A stretch of DNA of 64,000 bases. Origin: Bradyrhizobium retamae (GTDB lineage Bacteria > Pseudomonadota > Alphaproteobacteria > Rhizobiales > Xanthobacteraceae). The stretch is taken from assembly GCF_001440415.1 (NCBI RefSeq), contig NZ_LLYA01000162.1:17694-81693 (forward strand), given 5' to 3'. Positions 53,101 through 62,146 of this stretch are shown in pieces. How positions within the stretch are numbered: position 1 is the stretch's first letter; each line of letters starts with the position of its first letter. The notes under the pieces were generated by a model. That model worked only from the letters and a program-made list of their open reading frames with translations. It made no database searches and was not told the origin of the DNA. Both the position numbers and the translations under genes were made by a program.

Positions 53101-56040
53101 CAGATAGATCCTGGCCTGGAAGCGCTTTAGCCCGCGCTGTTCGACCAATTTATAGCCGAGACGGCAGAATAGAAGTCCCGCCTGGTAGTCGCCGAATTTC
53201 GGTCCAGCAAGCCTGCCAAGCACCGCATAGGCGTAGCACGAGCCGTCACAATTGCCACCCTCGAGGCTGAGATTGACTGCTCGACAGATGACCAGGGAAG
53301 CCAGGTTTGCATCCGTATGCCAGGCAGGCGGCCCGAGCTTCGTCAAGACATCGAGGGTCGCGAGCGATGCGGCATTGCTCATCAAAGGCAGATCAATGAG
53401 GCTTTCTATCGTGCGGGAGCCGAGTTGGGACCAGATCCGCTCATACTCGCGCCGAGCCTCGTCTTCCGTCGGGTGCGGCGACCAGTCGATGCCCAGGTGG
53501 CGGAGATAGTCGAGACCGACTGCGATCGCGCGGCTGGCCTGATCCAGGGTCGTGTAAAGATCCACCTGCATGCACGTGACGCGGGCTCGTTCGATCGTCG
53601 TTGCGGCACGGGCCGACAGCACCGCCAGGCGCTGCTCGGCTTCCGCCAGTGCACCAGTGAGGAACTCACATTCGGCCCGGTGCAGTTCCAGCTCAAAGAT
53701 CAGGTCGTGCTGGCGCTTCCAAGAGTCCCCTGGCAGCAGTGCCGCGCCGGAGACCAGATAGTTCAGCGCCGAGGCATACGCTGTCGAGGCCTTGGCTCGT
53801 CTACCTGCAATGAAATTCAACTCTGCGACCCGCTCAAGCTCCTCAATTGACGTGATGAGATGCGAGCCGCGGTTGAGCTGATTGACGATTTCGAAGATCG
53901 TCTCCTCCAGCTTCTCTGGAGGGGTCTGCGCTGCGAGCAGCATCCCTATTCGGAGATGGACTTCGGCACGCAATTCCTCCGGGATCAAGGAGTAGGCGGC
54001 TTCCTGTACACGGTCGTGGAGAAACTTGTAGGAATCCTCCGAACGAAAGATCAGCCCTGCTCGCACCGCTTCCCAAAGCTGGCCATGCGTCTCCTCCGCG
54101 GAGTCCTGGTAAACGATCCGCAACGTGGTGAACCCTGCATCGTTGCCCAGGCAGGCGAGCTTCTGCAATGCGTTCCGGGTTTCGGCGGACAGGCGGTTCA
54201 GCTTCCCCACCATGAGGTCCACCACATTGTCGGTGTAACCTTTGGCGTGAATGCGATTCAGGTCCCAGCACCATCGCGCCTCGCCATAATCGAAAGTGAG
54301 CAATGCTTCGTCGGCGAGCGCAGAAATGAACTGAATGGCGAAAAGCGGATTGCCGGTTGTCTTCTCGTGGATCAGCCGTGCCAGCGGCGTGATTCTCTCT
54401 GGTTCGCTGTGAACAGAATCCGCGATTAGTTGTCCCAAGTCTTCACAGGTTAGAGGTGCCAATACGATGTCTTGCAGTATCGCTCCAGCTTGGCGCATCG
54501 CTTCGAGCTTGCGCATCAGCGGGTGGATGGGATCGACTTCGTTCTCGCGGTAAGCGCCGATCAACAACAGGTTCTGCACATCGGGCCGGGTCAACAGATC
54601 CTCGAGCAAATCGAGCGTTGCTGCATCGAGCCATTGGAGATCGTCGAGGAACAGGGCGAGCGGATGTTCGGGCCGCGCGAATACGCTGATAAATCGCCGG
54701 AGCACCAACTGAAAGCGGCCCTGCGCATCCTGTGGCGGCAACTCGGGGACCGGTGGCTGTTCGCCGATGATGAGTTTCAATTCCGGGACGAGATCAACAA
54801 TGAGCCGACCGTTCGGTTCGAGCGCCTCGAGCAGCGCCTCCCGCCATTGCCGCAGCTCCGCTTCGGTCTTGCTCAAAAGCGGGCGGATCAGGCTCTGAAA
54901 GGCCTGCGCAAGGGTGGCGTAGGGGATGTCGCGCTTGTACTGGTCAAACTTGCCCGATGCAAAAAAACCGCGGGGCGGAACAAGTCGCTTATGAAGCTCG
55001 TTGACGACCGCGGACTTGCCGATGCCGGGGTATCCGGAAACCAGCACCAACTCCGGCCTGCCGCCGGCGACGATACGATCGAAGGAGGCAAGCAGGGTAT
55101 CGATCTCGGCTGCCCGACCATACAATTTCTCGGGGATCAGCAGCCGGTCCGGAGTGTCGTGCTCCCCGGGCGGGAATTCGTCGATATCGCCTCGGGTTTC
55201 CCATTCAGCAAGGCAACGCCGTAGATCGCTCTCGGCGCCCGCAGCTGTCTGGTAACGTTCCTCAGCAGTCTTGGCGAGCAGCTTCATAATGATCGCAGAC
55301 ACGGAGCCTGGGAGGTTTTTTAACCGCTCGCTGGGCGGCGCCGGTGGTCTTGCAATATGGCAGTGCACCCATTCCATCGGATCGGTCGCCGTGAAGGGCA
55401 GAACGCCCGTGAGCATCTGGTACAGCGTGACGCCGAGGGCGTAGAGATCGCTGCGGGCGTCGACCGAGCGGTTCATCCGCCCGGTTTGTTCGGGTGCCAT
55501 GTAGGCAAGCGTACCGGCGATGGTCTCGGGCGGCTCGGGCGCCTGCCGCTCGCGGGACAGGCGCGATGCGATGCCAAACCCGGTGAGCCGCACGTGTCCA
55601 TCCGCGCAGTCCACCACAATATTGGCTGGCTTGATGTCTTTGTGGATGAGTCCGCGCTGATGAAGCTTGCCCAGAGCCGAGGTAACAGCGATGGCCAGGC
55701 GCAAGAAGCGTCCTACCTCCATGGGCCCATCGAGCAAACGGTCGAGCGGCTTTCCGCCCAGATCGTCGAGCACCAGCACGGTCCGGCCAGCGTCGCGCAT
55801 GAGGGCCAGCGGCCGCGCCGCCCATGCCCCGTCGAGTTCATCTTTCAGCTCGTATTCGTGCGTGAGGCGATCGAGTCTTGACCGGGATGGGTGGTCGGCA
55901 GCAGGGGCAACAAGCAGCACGGCGAGCCGGTTGCCATTGTCGTCCAGTCGCCAGCCACGGCTGAACACGCGCTCGCCGTCCTCCCACAACACCTGAGAGC
56001 TACCATCCGAGTACGCGACGTTCAGCGACTGCTGCACCAT
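50155..56040 (-). CDS. Giant Ser/Thr kinase-like, AAA ATPase, GAF, PAS, histidine kinase protein
   Basis: A 1961-residue multidomain sensor. (1) Residues 1-275 are a protein-kinase-like domain with the catalytic loop HKDIKPAN at 133-140 and TGFG in place of DFG. (2) The AAA/STAND ATPase has its P-loop GYPGIGKS at 336-343 and LALFLDDLQWLDAATLDLLE. (3) A long helical TPR-like part runs from about 650 to 1290. (4) GAF lies at about 1300-1470. (5) Two PAS domains lie at about 1475-1715 (IIGILIADREGRILEANDAF). (6) The HisKA phospho-His is H1747 (SLSHEILHPIATARNNA). (7) HATPase has DSGPGID and GGTGMGFSICRSIIHAHGGK. This is the trifunctional kinase/ATPase/histidine-kinase family, common in Bradyrhizobium-like genomes. 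GFG seems normal for the family. No membrane segment; probably cytosolic. Confidence 0.93.
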   Translation of the reverse strand: MVQQSLNVAYSDGSSQVLWEDGERVFSRGWRLDDNGNRLAVLLVAPAADHPSRSRLDRLTHEYELKDELDGAWAARPLALMRDAGRTVLVLDDLGGKPLDRLLDGPMEVGRFLRLAIAVTSALGKLHQRGLIHKDIKPANIVVDCADGHVRLTGFGIASRLSRERQAPEPPETIAGTLAYMAPEQTGRMNRSVDARSDLYALGVTLYQMLTGVLPFTATDPMEWVHCHIARPPAPPSERLKNLPGSVSAIIMKLLAKTAEERYQTAAGAESDLRRCLAEWETRGDIDEFPPGEHDTPDRLLIPEKLYGRAAEIDTLLASFDRIVAGGRPELVLVSGYPGIGKSAVVNELHKRLVPPRGFFASGKFDQYKRDIPYATLAQAFQSLIRPLLSKTEAELRQWREALLEALEPNGRLIVDLVPELKLIIGEQPPVPELPPQDAQGRFQLVLRRFISVFARPEHPLALFLDDLQWLDAATLDLLEDLLTRPDVQNLLLIGAYRENEVDPIHPLMRKLEAMRQAGAILQDIVLAPLTCEDLGQLIADSVHSEPERITPLARLIHEKTTGNPLFAIQFISALADEALLTFDYGEARWCWDLNRIHAKGYTDNVVDLMVGKLNRLSAETRNALQKLACLGNDAGFTTLRIVYQDSAEETHGQLWEAVRAGLIFRSEDSYKFLHDRVQEAAYSLIPEELRAEVHLRIGMLLAAQTPPEKLEETIFEIVNQLNRGSHLITSIEELERVAELNFIAGRRAKASTAYASALNYLVSGAALLPGDSWKRQHDLIFELELHRAECEFLTGALAEAEQRLAVLSARAATTIERARVTCMQVDLYTTLDQASRAIAVGLDYLRHLGIDWSPHPTEDEARREYERIWSQLGSRTIESLIDLPLMSNAASLATLDVLTKLGPPAWHTDANLASLVICRAVNLSLEGGNCDGSCYAYAVLGRLAGPKFGDYQAGLLFCRLGYKLVEQRGLKRFQARIYLNFGSLVTPWTRHVREGRDLLRRAFETANQIGDLTFAAYCCSHLNTNLLAAGDPLDEVQGEAERGLAFAQKMRFGLLIDSIAGQLGLIRTLRGLTPIFGCFDDGQFDELLLESRFCRNPDLALAEGWYWVRKLQARFFAGDYASAIEASSRAQRLLWTSPSMFETAEYHFYSALSQAASCQSAAAGQWQEHVRALAAHHRQLEVWATACPNNFENRAALVGAEIARIEGRALDAEHLYEHAIHSAHTHGFVHNEALANEVAARFYTARGFKKIAHAYLQDARYAYIRWGADGKVRQLDELYPHLREEKPIAGPTSTIGAPVEQLDLATVIKASQAVSGEIVLEKLIDTLMRTAIEHAGAGRGLLILAAGDGYRIEAEVTTSNNTVTVGQRQASVTAADLPESILHYVIRTKESVLLQDAAAANPFSADKYIHQHHARSILCLPLLKQGRLAGVLYLENNLAAHVFTPDRVTVLKVLASQAAISLENSRLYDDLTDREGKIRRLVDANIIGILIADREGRILEANDAFLRIVGYDREDLVWGRLHRTGLTPPEWHELDKRAWEELNSTGRLQPFEQEYFRKDGSRVPVLIGAALFKEGGDQGLAFVLDLTERKRVEEALSQAQRLSRTGNWIYNATTKRYLYWSDESYRIWGFDPLQGLPSRQSMWERIHPEDRDRVWEAVEEAVHQKRDFMAEFRLLLPDGTIKWVEGTSYHVFSPRDTLAEVITTTVDVTERRRAQDEHEKLRQLESDFTHMNRVSMMGELAASLSHEILHPIATARNNARAGMRFLEMNPPNLDETREALACVVRDTDRAKDIVGRMRDHIKKAPLRKERFDLNSATNEVIVLAQSVIHRNGVSVQTRLADGLPPVMGDCVQLQQVLLNLIMNAAEAMGSVEEGARELLIRTDQDQAGAIVAVRDSGPGIDAQYLDRVFEAFYTTKSGGTGMGFSICRSIIHAHGGKLWAEANEPRGAVFQFTLPANNDS

Positions 56041-56376
56041 CCGTCAGACTCCGGCGTCGGACTTCGGCTTGAAGTCGGCTGATCAAGCCCTTCGTGCGCG
56101 ACACGCGCGGCCTCTCTCCGGCCCGGAGAAATCGTACTCCATCGCTCGAGAAATGCCAGCCGTGCCTTGGTCATGCCGGATACGGCGGACGCCGATCCTC
56201 CTTCTTTTTGGCAGCAATTTGGAGCGATTTGCCCTTCAGACCGGTCTTCCTTAGGTGCGGAGCGGAGCGAGCCTCGAAGGGTGAACAGCGCCGGCGAGGC
56301 CGAGACGCGCGTTCCGTGCTCCTCAGGGTGACGGAGATAGTGCTCCGGCTTCATCGCGCATCGGCGTCACCGCGAC
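56041..56376. other. 336-base intergenic region between RND operon and kinase gene
   Basis: Both flanking genes are on the minus strand. The part at about 56257-56335 (GAGCGAGCCTCGAAGGGTGA, later TCCTCAGGGTGACGGAG) resembles the dispersed intergenic palindromes of Bradyrhizobium genomes. No coding sequence. Confidence 0.45.
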
Positions 56377-59300
56377 TCACCCCGCCGCGGCCGCGGTCGA
56401 CTGGGTCGGCTTGCCCTCGTTCTTGCCTTCCGCGAGGTTGCGCACCACCATGTAGAAGATCGGCGTGAAGATCAGGCCGAACAGCGTCACGCCGAGCATG
56501 CCGAAGAACACGGCGACGCCAACCGCCTGGCGCATCTCCGAGCCGGAACCGGTCGACACCACCAGCGGCAGCACGCCGAGGATGAAGGCGAACGAGGTCA
56601 TCAGGATCGGCCGCAGGCGGAGCCGGCAGGCCTCGATGACAGCCTCCAGCCGCGACCTGCCCTCGAGCTCGATGTCGCGCGCGAACTCGACGATCAGGAT
56701 CGCGTTCTTGGCAGCAAGTCCCACCAGCACCACGAAGCCGATCTGGGTCAGGATGTTGACGTCCTGGCCCATGATGCGCACGCCGATGGTGGCCGCGAAC
56801 AGGCACATCGGCACGATCAAGATCACCGCGAACGGTAGCGTCCAGCTGCCATATTGCGCCGCCAGCACCAGATACACGAACAGCACGCAGATCGGAAACA
56901 CATAGAGGCCGGCATTACCACCCGTCACCTGTTGATAGGACAGATCGGTCCATTCGAAAGTAAAGCCGCTCGGCAATCTTTCGTCGGCTAGTTGCTTCAC
57001 GGTGTTGAGTGCCGTCGTCGAGCTTACGCCCGGTGCCGGCTCACCCAATACCTCGGACGCCGGGTAGAGATTGTAGCGCGCGACACGATCGGGTCCCGTG
57101 ATGTCCTTGAGGTCCACAATGCTGCCGAGCATCACCATGTCCCCGGCGGCGTTACGGGTACGCAGTCGCCCGAGATCCGTGGTCTCCTTGCGGAATGGCT
57201 GGTCGGCCTGCGCCGTGACGCGATAGGTGCGTCCGAACAGATTGAAGTCGTTGACATAGGTCGAGCCGAAATAGGTCTGGATCGTGTCATTGATGTTCGT
57301 GATCGGCACGCCGAGCTTCTGTGCTTTGACGCGATCGATGTCGACGAACAGCTGCGGCGTATTCGCCGTGAACGGTGAGAACACCGAGGTGAGATTCGGT
57401 GATTTGCGCGCGGCGGCGACGAGTTCGTCAGTCGCGGCCGCGAGCAACTCGGGTCCGCGCCCTTGCCGATCTTGTATACGGATGCTGAAGCCGCCGCCTG
57501 TGCCGATGCCTGGGACCGCGGGCGGTGGAATGACGATGACGAAAGCGCCCTGAACTACTGACAGCCGCTTGCGCAGCTCGGCCGCGATGGTATTCGCCGA
57601 CAATCCCTTCTTCAGCCGTGCTTCCGCCTCGTCGAACACCGGAAACAGCGCGGCGGCGTTGCCCGCCTGCGTGAATGTCGCGCCGGAGAAGCCGGCGAAG
57701 GCCCCGACACGGACGATGCCTGGCGTATCGAGTGCGATCCGCTCGATTTCGCGCACCACCGCGGTGGTCCGCGCCAGCGACGCGGCGCCTGGTAATTGCG
57801 CCGAGATGATGAGGTAACCGCGATCCTGTGCGGGAATGAAGCCCTGCGGAGTGCTCACCAGCAGCCAACCGGCGCTGCCGATCAGCGCGAAATAGATCAT
57901 GAGCATCACCGCCGTGTGCCGGATCATGAAGTCGGCGGCGGCCGCGTAGGCGTGCGCGAGGCGTTCGAACACGCGGTTGAACAGCGCGGTGAAGCTGTCC
58001 CAGCTGCGCGCGATAATGTTCCAGCGCGCCGGCGGACGTTTTTCCTCGTGTGGAGTAAGGATCAGGGAGGCCAGCGCCGGCGACAGCGTCAGCGAGCAGA
58101 AGCACGAGATCGCAGTCGCGACCGCGATGGTGACGGCGAATTGCCGGAAGAACTCTCCGGAAATGCCGCCTAGGAAGGCCGTCGGCACGAACACCGCGCA
58201 AAGCACCAGCGCGATCGAGACCAGTGCGCCGCCGACCTCCTCCATGGTCTTGAGCGCTGCGTCGCGCCGGCTCATACCGTGCTGGAGATGTCGCTCGACG
58301 TTCTCGACAACCACGATGGCGTCATCGACCACGATGCCGACCGCGAGAACCAGACCGAACAGCGTCAAATTATTGATCGAGAAGCCGAGCGCGGCCATCA
58401 CCGCGAAGGTGCCGACCAGCGACACCGGGATCGCGATAATCGGGATAATCGCAGGGCGCCATCCCTGCAAAAACACCAGCACCACGACAACGACGAGCGC
58501 CATCGCCTCATAGACCGTCTTGATCAGCTCATGGACTGATTGGGCGATGAATTCGGTGGGGTTGTAGCCGATATTGTAGTCGAGCCCCTTCGGAAAGCTC
58601 GTCTTGAGCTGTTCCATCGTGTCGGAGATATGTTTCGCGGTGGCGAGCGCGTTCGATCCGGGCCGTTGCGTCACAACCATCGCGACGGCTGACTTGCGCA
58701 GAATGAAGCTGCTGGTGTTGTAGGATAGCGCACCGAGCTCGACGCGGGCGACGTCGCGCAACCGCACGATACGACCATCAGAGCCGGCCTTCACCACGAT
58801 GTCCTCGAACTCCCTGATATCTTTAAGGCGGCCAGTGAAGACGAGGTTTGGCTGGAATGCACGATCGGCAATTGGCGGCTCCGCGATCTGTCCGCCCGCG
58901 ATCTGCAGGTTCTGAGCGCGGATCGCTGCCAGCACTTCGTTTGATGTCAGACCGACATTGGCGATCCGGTCGGGATCGAGCCACAACCGCATCGAGTAGT
59001 CGCGCGCGCCGAACATTTCGATGTTGCCGACGCCGTCGATTCGCAAAAGCTGATCGCGGACTTGCAGTAACGTGTAGTTGGAGATGTAGAGCTGATCGAA
59101 CGTGTCGTCGGGCGACAGCATGAACACGGCCATCAGGATGTCAGGCGAGTCCTTGCGGGTGACGACGCCGTTCCGCTGCACCTCCTCGGGCAGACGCGGT
59201 TGCGCGATCGCGACGCGGTTCTGCACCAGCACCTGGGCCTTGTCGAGATCGGTGCCGAGCTTGAAGGTCACGGTGATGGTGAGTTGGCCGTTTGAGGTCG

Positions 59301-59550
59301 CCTGGCTGTAGAGATACAGCATGTCCTCGACGCCGTTGATCTCCTGCTCGATCGGGGCGGCGACGGTGTCGGATACGGTCTGCGCCGAGGCGCCCGGATA
59401 TTTCGTGGTGACGGTAACGGTCGGCGGCACCACCTGCGGGTATTCCGAGACCGGTAGCGTCGGATAGGCGATCGCGCCGACAATCAGGAGCACGATCGAC
59501 AGCACCATCGCAAGGATAGGCTGGTTGATGGAGAGCCTTCCGAGATTCAT
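56377..59550 (-). CDS. RND multidrug efflux transporter, inner-membrane pump (AcrB/MexF-like)
   Basis: A 1057-residue HAE1-type RND permease with twelve membrane segments and two large periplasmic loops. It opens MNLGRLSINQPILAMVLSIV. The proton-relay Asp pair in TM4 is GIVVDDAIVVVENVERHLQ. FFIPAQD-type (TPQGFIPAQDRGYLIIS) and the C-terminal GFVVLVGLAAKNAILIVEFA are the HAE1 markers. It exports drugs, solvents or plant phenolics using proton motive force. The adaptor is encoded just before it with a 4-base overlap; an outer-membrane TolC-type channel is not in the window. Confidence 0.95.
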   Translation of the reverse strand: MNLGRLSINQPILAMVLSIVLLIVGAIAYPTLPVSEYPQVVPPTVTVTTKYPGASAQTVSDTVAAPIEQEINGVEDMLYLYSQATSNGQLTITVTFKLGTDLDKAQVLVQNRVAIAQPRLPEEVQRNGVVTRKDSPDILMAVFMLSPDDTFDQLYISNYTLLQVRDQLLRIDGVGNIEMFGARDYSMRLWLDPDRIANVGLTSNEVLAAIRAQNLQIAGGQIAEPPIADRAFQPNLVFTGRLKDIREFEDIVVKAGSDGRIVRLRDVARVELGALSYNTSSFILRKSAVAMVVTQRPGSNALATAKHISDTMEQLKTSFPKGLDYNIGYNPTEFIAQSVHELIKTVYEAMALVVVVVLVFLQGWRPAIIPIIAIPVSLVGTFAVMAALGFSINNLTLFGLVLAVGIVVDDAIVVVENVERHLQHGMSRRDAALKTMEEVGGALVSIALVLCAVFVPTAFLGGISGEFFRQFAVTIAVATAISCFCSLTLSPALASLILTPHEEKRPPARWNIIARSWDSFTALFNRVFERLAHAYAAAADFMIRHTAVMLMIYFALIGSAGWLLVSTPQGFIPAQDRGYLIISAQLPGAASLARTTAVVREIERIALDTPGIVRVGAFAGFSGATFTQAGNAAALFPVFDEAEARLKKGLSANTIAAELRKRLSVVQGAFVIVIPPPAVPGIGTGGGFSIRIQDRQGRGPELLAAATDELVAAARKSPNLTSVFSPFTANTPQLFVDIDRVKAQKLGVPITNINDTIQTYFGSTYVNDFNLFGRTYRVTAQADQPFRKETTDLGRLRTRNAAGDMVMLGSIVDLKDITGPDRVARYNLYPASEVLGEPAPGVSSTTALNTVKQLADERLPSGFTFEWTDLSYQQVTGGNAGLYVFPICVLFVYLVLAAQYGSWTLPFAVILIVPMCLFAATIGVRIMGQDVNILTQIGFVVLVGLAAKNAILIVEFARDIELEGRSRLEAVIEACRLRLRPILMTSFAFILGVLPLVVSTGSGSEMRQAVGVAVFFGMLGVTLFGLIFTPIFYMVVRNLAEGKNEGKPTQSTAAAAG

Positions 59551-60797
59551 GGCTTGGCACCTGCTGGCTTGTCGCCTGCCGGAGCCTTGTCGCCTGCCGG
59601 TGCCTGCGCCATTTTCGGTGTCACCTTGGCGCCGACGCGGGCACGCTGCAGCCCGTCGACGATGACGTGATCCTCGGCCTTGAGGCCCTCACGAATCACG
59701 CGCAGCCCTTCATCGAGCGGCCCGAGCACAACCGACCTTGCCTCCACCGTGTTGTCTTCCTTGACCACGAACACGATCTTGCGCGACTGGTCGGTAGCTA
59801 TAGCGGTGTCCGGGATCAGCAGCGCCTCGTAGGGCGCGGAGCCGATGATTCGGACGCGGCCGAACTGCCCGGGCAGGATCGAAAGATCCTTGTTCGGGAT
59901 CACGGCGCGGCTGCGCAGCGTCGCGGTCGAGACGTCCAGTCGATTGTCGAGGAAGTCCATCTTCCCCTCATGCGAGGGCTTTGTCTCGCCGGTCAGCGTC
60001 ACCTGCACCGGGTTCGGCGTGTCGCGCGAGCTCGGCCGCTTGCCTTCGAACCACAGCCGGCTGTTGCGCTGATAGGTCGCCTCGTCGACATCGAAATAGA
60101 TGTAGATCGGATCGAGCGATACGATCGAGGTCAATAGCGTCGCGCCGCCCTCGCTGCCCTGCACGAGATTGCCCGGGGTCACCAGACGGCGGCTGACGCG
60201 GCCGGTGATCGGCGCCACCACATGGGTGAATTCGACATTGAGCTGCGCGGCCTTGAGCGCCCCTTCGGCCTGGATCTCGGCGGCACGCGCTACCTGCAGC
60301 GCCTGACGGCGCTGATCGACGACTTGTTCGGAGACCGCGCTGGTCTGCACGAGGGTCAGGCCGCGCTCGAGATCGCGCTTGGCAAGCTCCCCCTTGGCGC
60401 GTGCGTCGGCGAGCTGCCCCTCGGCTTGCAGCACGACCGCCTCGAACGGGCGCGGATCGATGATGTAAAGCAGATCGCCGGCGCGGACGATCGCACCATC
60501 CTTGAACTCTACACCGTTGACGAAGCCGCCGACGCGGGCACGGACCTGAACCTCCTGGATCGCCTCGAAACGACCGGTGAACTCGTCCCAGTCGGTGACG
60601 CTCCGTTTGACCGGTTGCGCCACCGTCACCGTCGGCGGCGGAGGCGCTGCCGCCTGCGATTGCGCCTTCTCGTCGCATCCAGCGAGCGCGAGCGCGAACA
60701 GCATACCGATCGGTGCGCCGCCGCATTGTGGAAGGCGACGAAACGAACCGCGATCGACTCGGGTCGCCGGAGCCGGATGCTCCGGTCTGTCAGTCAT
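59547..60797 (-). CDS. RND efflux periplasmic adaptor (membrane fusion lipoprotein)
   Basis: A 416-residue adaptor. The N-terminal signal ends in a lipobox (FALALAGCDEK), so it is a lipoprotein. TVTVAQPVKRSVTDWDEFTG, then VQVRARVGGFVNGVEFKDGA, are the beta-barrel/lipoyl entry. A coiled-coil hairpin runs at about 125-190, followed by VVAPITGRVSRRLVTPGNLV. The C-terminal tail is Ala/Pro/Gly/Lys-rich. The start at 60797 is chosen over a GTG at 60803. Overlaps the pump gene by 4 bases (ATGA). Confidence 0.93.
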   Translation of the reverse strand: MTDRPEHPAPATRVDRGSFRRLPQCGGAPIGMLFALALAGCDEKAQSQAAAPPPPTVTVAQPVKRSVTDWDEFTGRFEAIQEVQVRARVGGFVNGVEFKDGAIVRAGDLLYIIDPRPFEAVVLQAEGQLADARAKGELAKRDLERGLTLVQTSAVSEQVVDQRRQALQVARAAEIQAEGALKAAQLNVEFTHVVAPITGRVSRRLVTPGNLVQGSEGGATLLTSIVSLDPIYIYFDVDEATYQRNSRLWFEGKRPSSRDTPNPVQVTLTGETKPSHEGKMDFLDNRLDVSTATLRSRAVIPNKDLSILPGQFGRVRIIGSAPYEALLIPDTAIATDQSRKIVFVVKEDNTVEARSVVLGPLDEGLRVIREGLKAEDHVIVDGLQRARVGAKVTPKMAQAPAGDKAPAGDKPAGAKP

Positions 60798-60821
60798 ACT
60801 CACTTCCGTCTCCTCAAGGAC

Positions 60822-61088
60822 CTAGAATGTTGCAATTGAATTGGACAGGTCGGCACTGTTACCGTCGCCCGGTCTCGATACAGGCAGCAGCATTCGCTCC
60901 GCTGTTCCGATGCTGACCTTTGACTTGATCTCAATGGAGCTGCCGCTCTCTTGGACAAATCGCTCGACCTGGCCGAGACCGAGACCTTGCCCAACCGGCT
61001 TCGTCGAGAAATTGGAGTCGAACGCTTGCCGAAGCGCTTCGCCCGCTAGGCCGCTTTCGTTATCCGCGACGATGATTTCTATCACTCC
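60822..61088 (-). pseudogene. C-terminal remnant of a sensor histidine kinase
   Basis: The minus strand reads VIEIIVADNESGLAGEALRQ, AFDSNFSTKPVGQGLGLGQV, ERFVQESGSSIEIKSK and TAERMLLPV. This is the N-G1-F-G2 end of a hybrid-type histidine kinase (normally DNGPGM, FFTTKPVGQGTGLGLS, GTTV). Several conserved residues are wrong (NES for NGP, SNFS for PFFT), and H-box and upstream parts are gone. A degenerate fragment upstream of the RND adaptor. Confidence 0.65.
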
Positions 61089-61227
61089 AGTCGATGCTCC
61101 TGGACGCGGCACACTGTTCTTCGCAAAGATCGCGGTGTCGCCACCGTCTTTTGCTTTGCATGTCGACCAGTCGCCCTTTCCATCTTCCATCGTGTTCCGC
61201 GTGTCGATCGCGAAACCGCAAGTTTCG

Positions 61228-61431
61228 GCACGACGATGCTTTGGAGAATGCCCCTGCAACGCCCGGCGGGGGAAATCACCTCTCGCCATGGAGTCGATAA
61301 ACGGTCGTTATTGCAACTCGCCGCACGGCGTGATGCCGTAGCAAGGAATGCCACGAGCCGCATGGCACTCGAAGCCGTGTTATTCTGCAGAGACTTCTAA
61401 GCCGCGCTCAGTCGCTAATCGGCAATCAATG
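61228..61431. repeat. Dispersed repeat, copy B
   Basis: Matches 47351-47520 (copy A) through GGAAATCACCTCTCGCCAT and the bases after it. Its right flank CAGTCGCTAATCGGCAATCA matches a third partial copy at 38691-38712. All copies lie in gene-free DNA. Confidence 0.55.
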
Positions 61432-61699
61432 AGCCCCGAGAGAAGATCGTACATGGCGCACGTGAACGGCAAAAAGAGCGCGAGGGGCACTATGGGTCAT
61501 TCATGACCTGCGTGAATAACTCAAACGCATTTTCACAGTCTAGCGCCTCTTAGACGAATTGGTCATTTTGCGCGCCAACCAGCTCAAAGGTCATTCGGGA
61601 GATGACCACACTACGCCGTCATTATCGGCGCTGCCCATGCCTCGCCGACGCGCTCCTTCCGCGAGGACGGGCGTGTTGCGTCCGTCCGCGTGGGGAAGT

Positions 61700-61922
61700 C
61701 AATCGGCAGTGACAATCACTGAAGGCGCGATCGCCGGCGCGAAGGCTGGGCTGAGTATCGTCGCCTCGAGCCTCAATAGTGCGAGGGCTGAGTTGGAAAG
61801 CGGTGCCTTCGTTCGCATCCTGTCCGACCGGGACTTCGGCTCGATGGAAGTCAATGCATTGTTCGTGAAAGCCCGCTGCGCGCGTGTTCGCGGATTTCCT
61901 CATCGGGGAGCTTCAACGCTGA
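61700..61922 (+). pseudogene. C-terminal fragment of a LysR regulator, frameshifted
   Basis: The plus strand reads AVTITEGAIAGAKAGLSIVA, then ARAELESGAFVRILSDRDFG and SMEVNALFVKAR. After a one-base shift it reads VFADFLIGELQR and a stop at 61920-61922. This is the usual last third of a LysR effector domain (IAGAGL.., ELESGALVRVL.DW, GSMPV.AVF, R.FVDFLVEEL). No HTH is present nearby. Confidence 0.6.
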
Positions 61923-62146
61923 CTTCACGGAGCATTCCTGCCGGTTATGGATATGATAGCTTTACTCGAATGGTCGCCGAATTTAATTACTAAACGCACC
62001 GGCCGGGGCGCATGCGGCGCCGAGAATTCGCACGAATTCCAATATCGCCGCCGATGGCGCGCTAGTGGCGGAGTTGAATGCCGCCTCGAGGGGCAGTTAG
62101 CGACGCCGCTTCGCGTGACCCGCCGATCGCAATGCAAGGACGCTCT

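Noticed and set aside
55560..55650. Inactive kinase inferred from GFG in place of DFG in the giant sensor
   Set aside because: As I recall, LTGFGIASRL is the usual spelling in this trifunctional family, so it is not a peculiarity of this copy.
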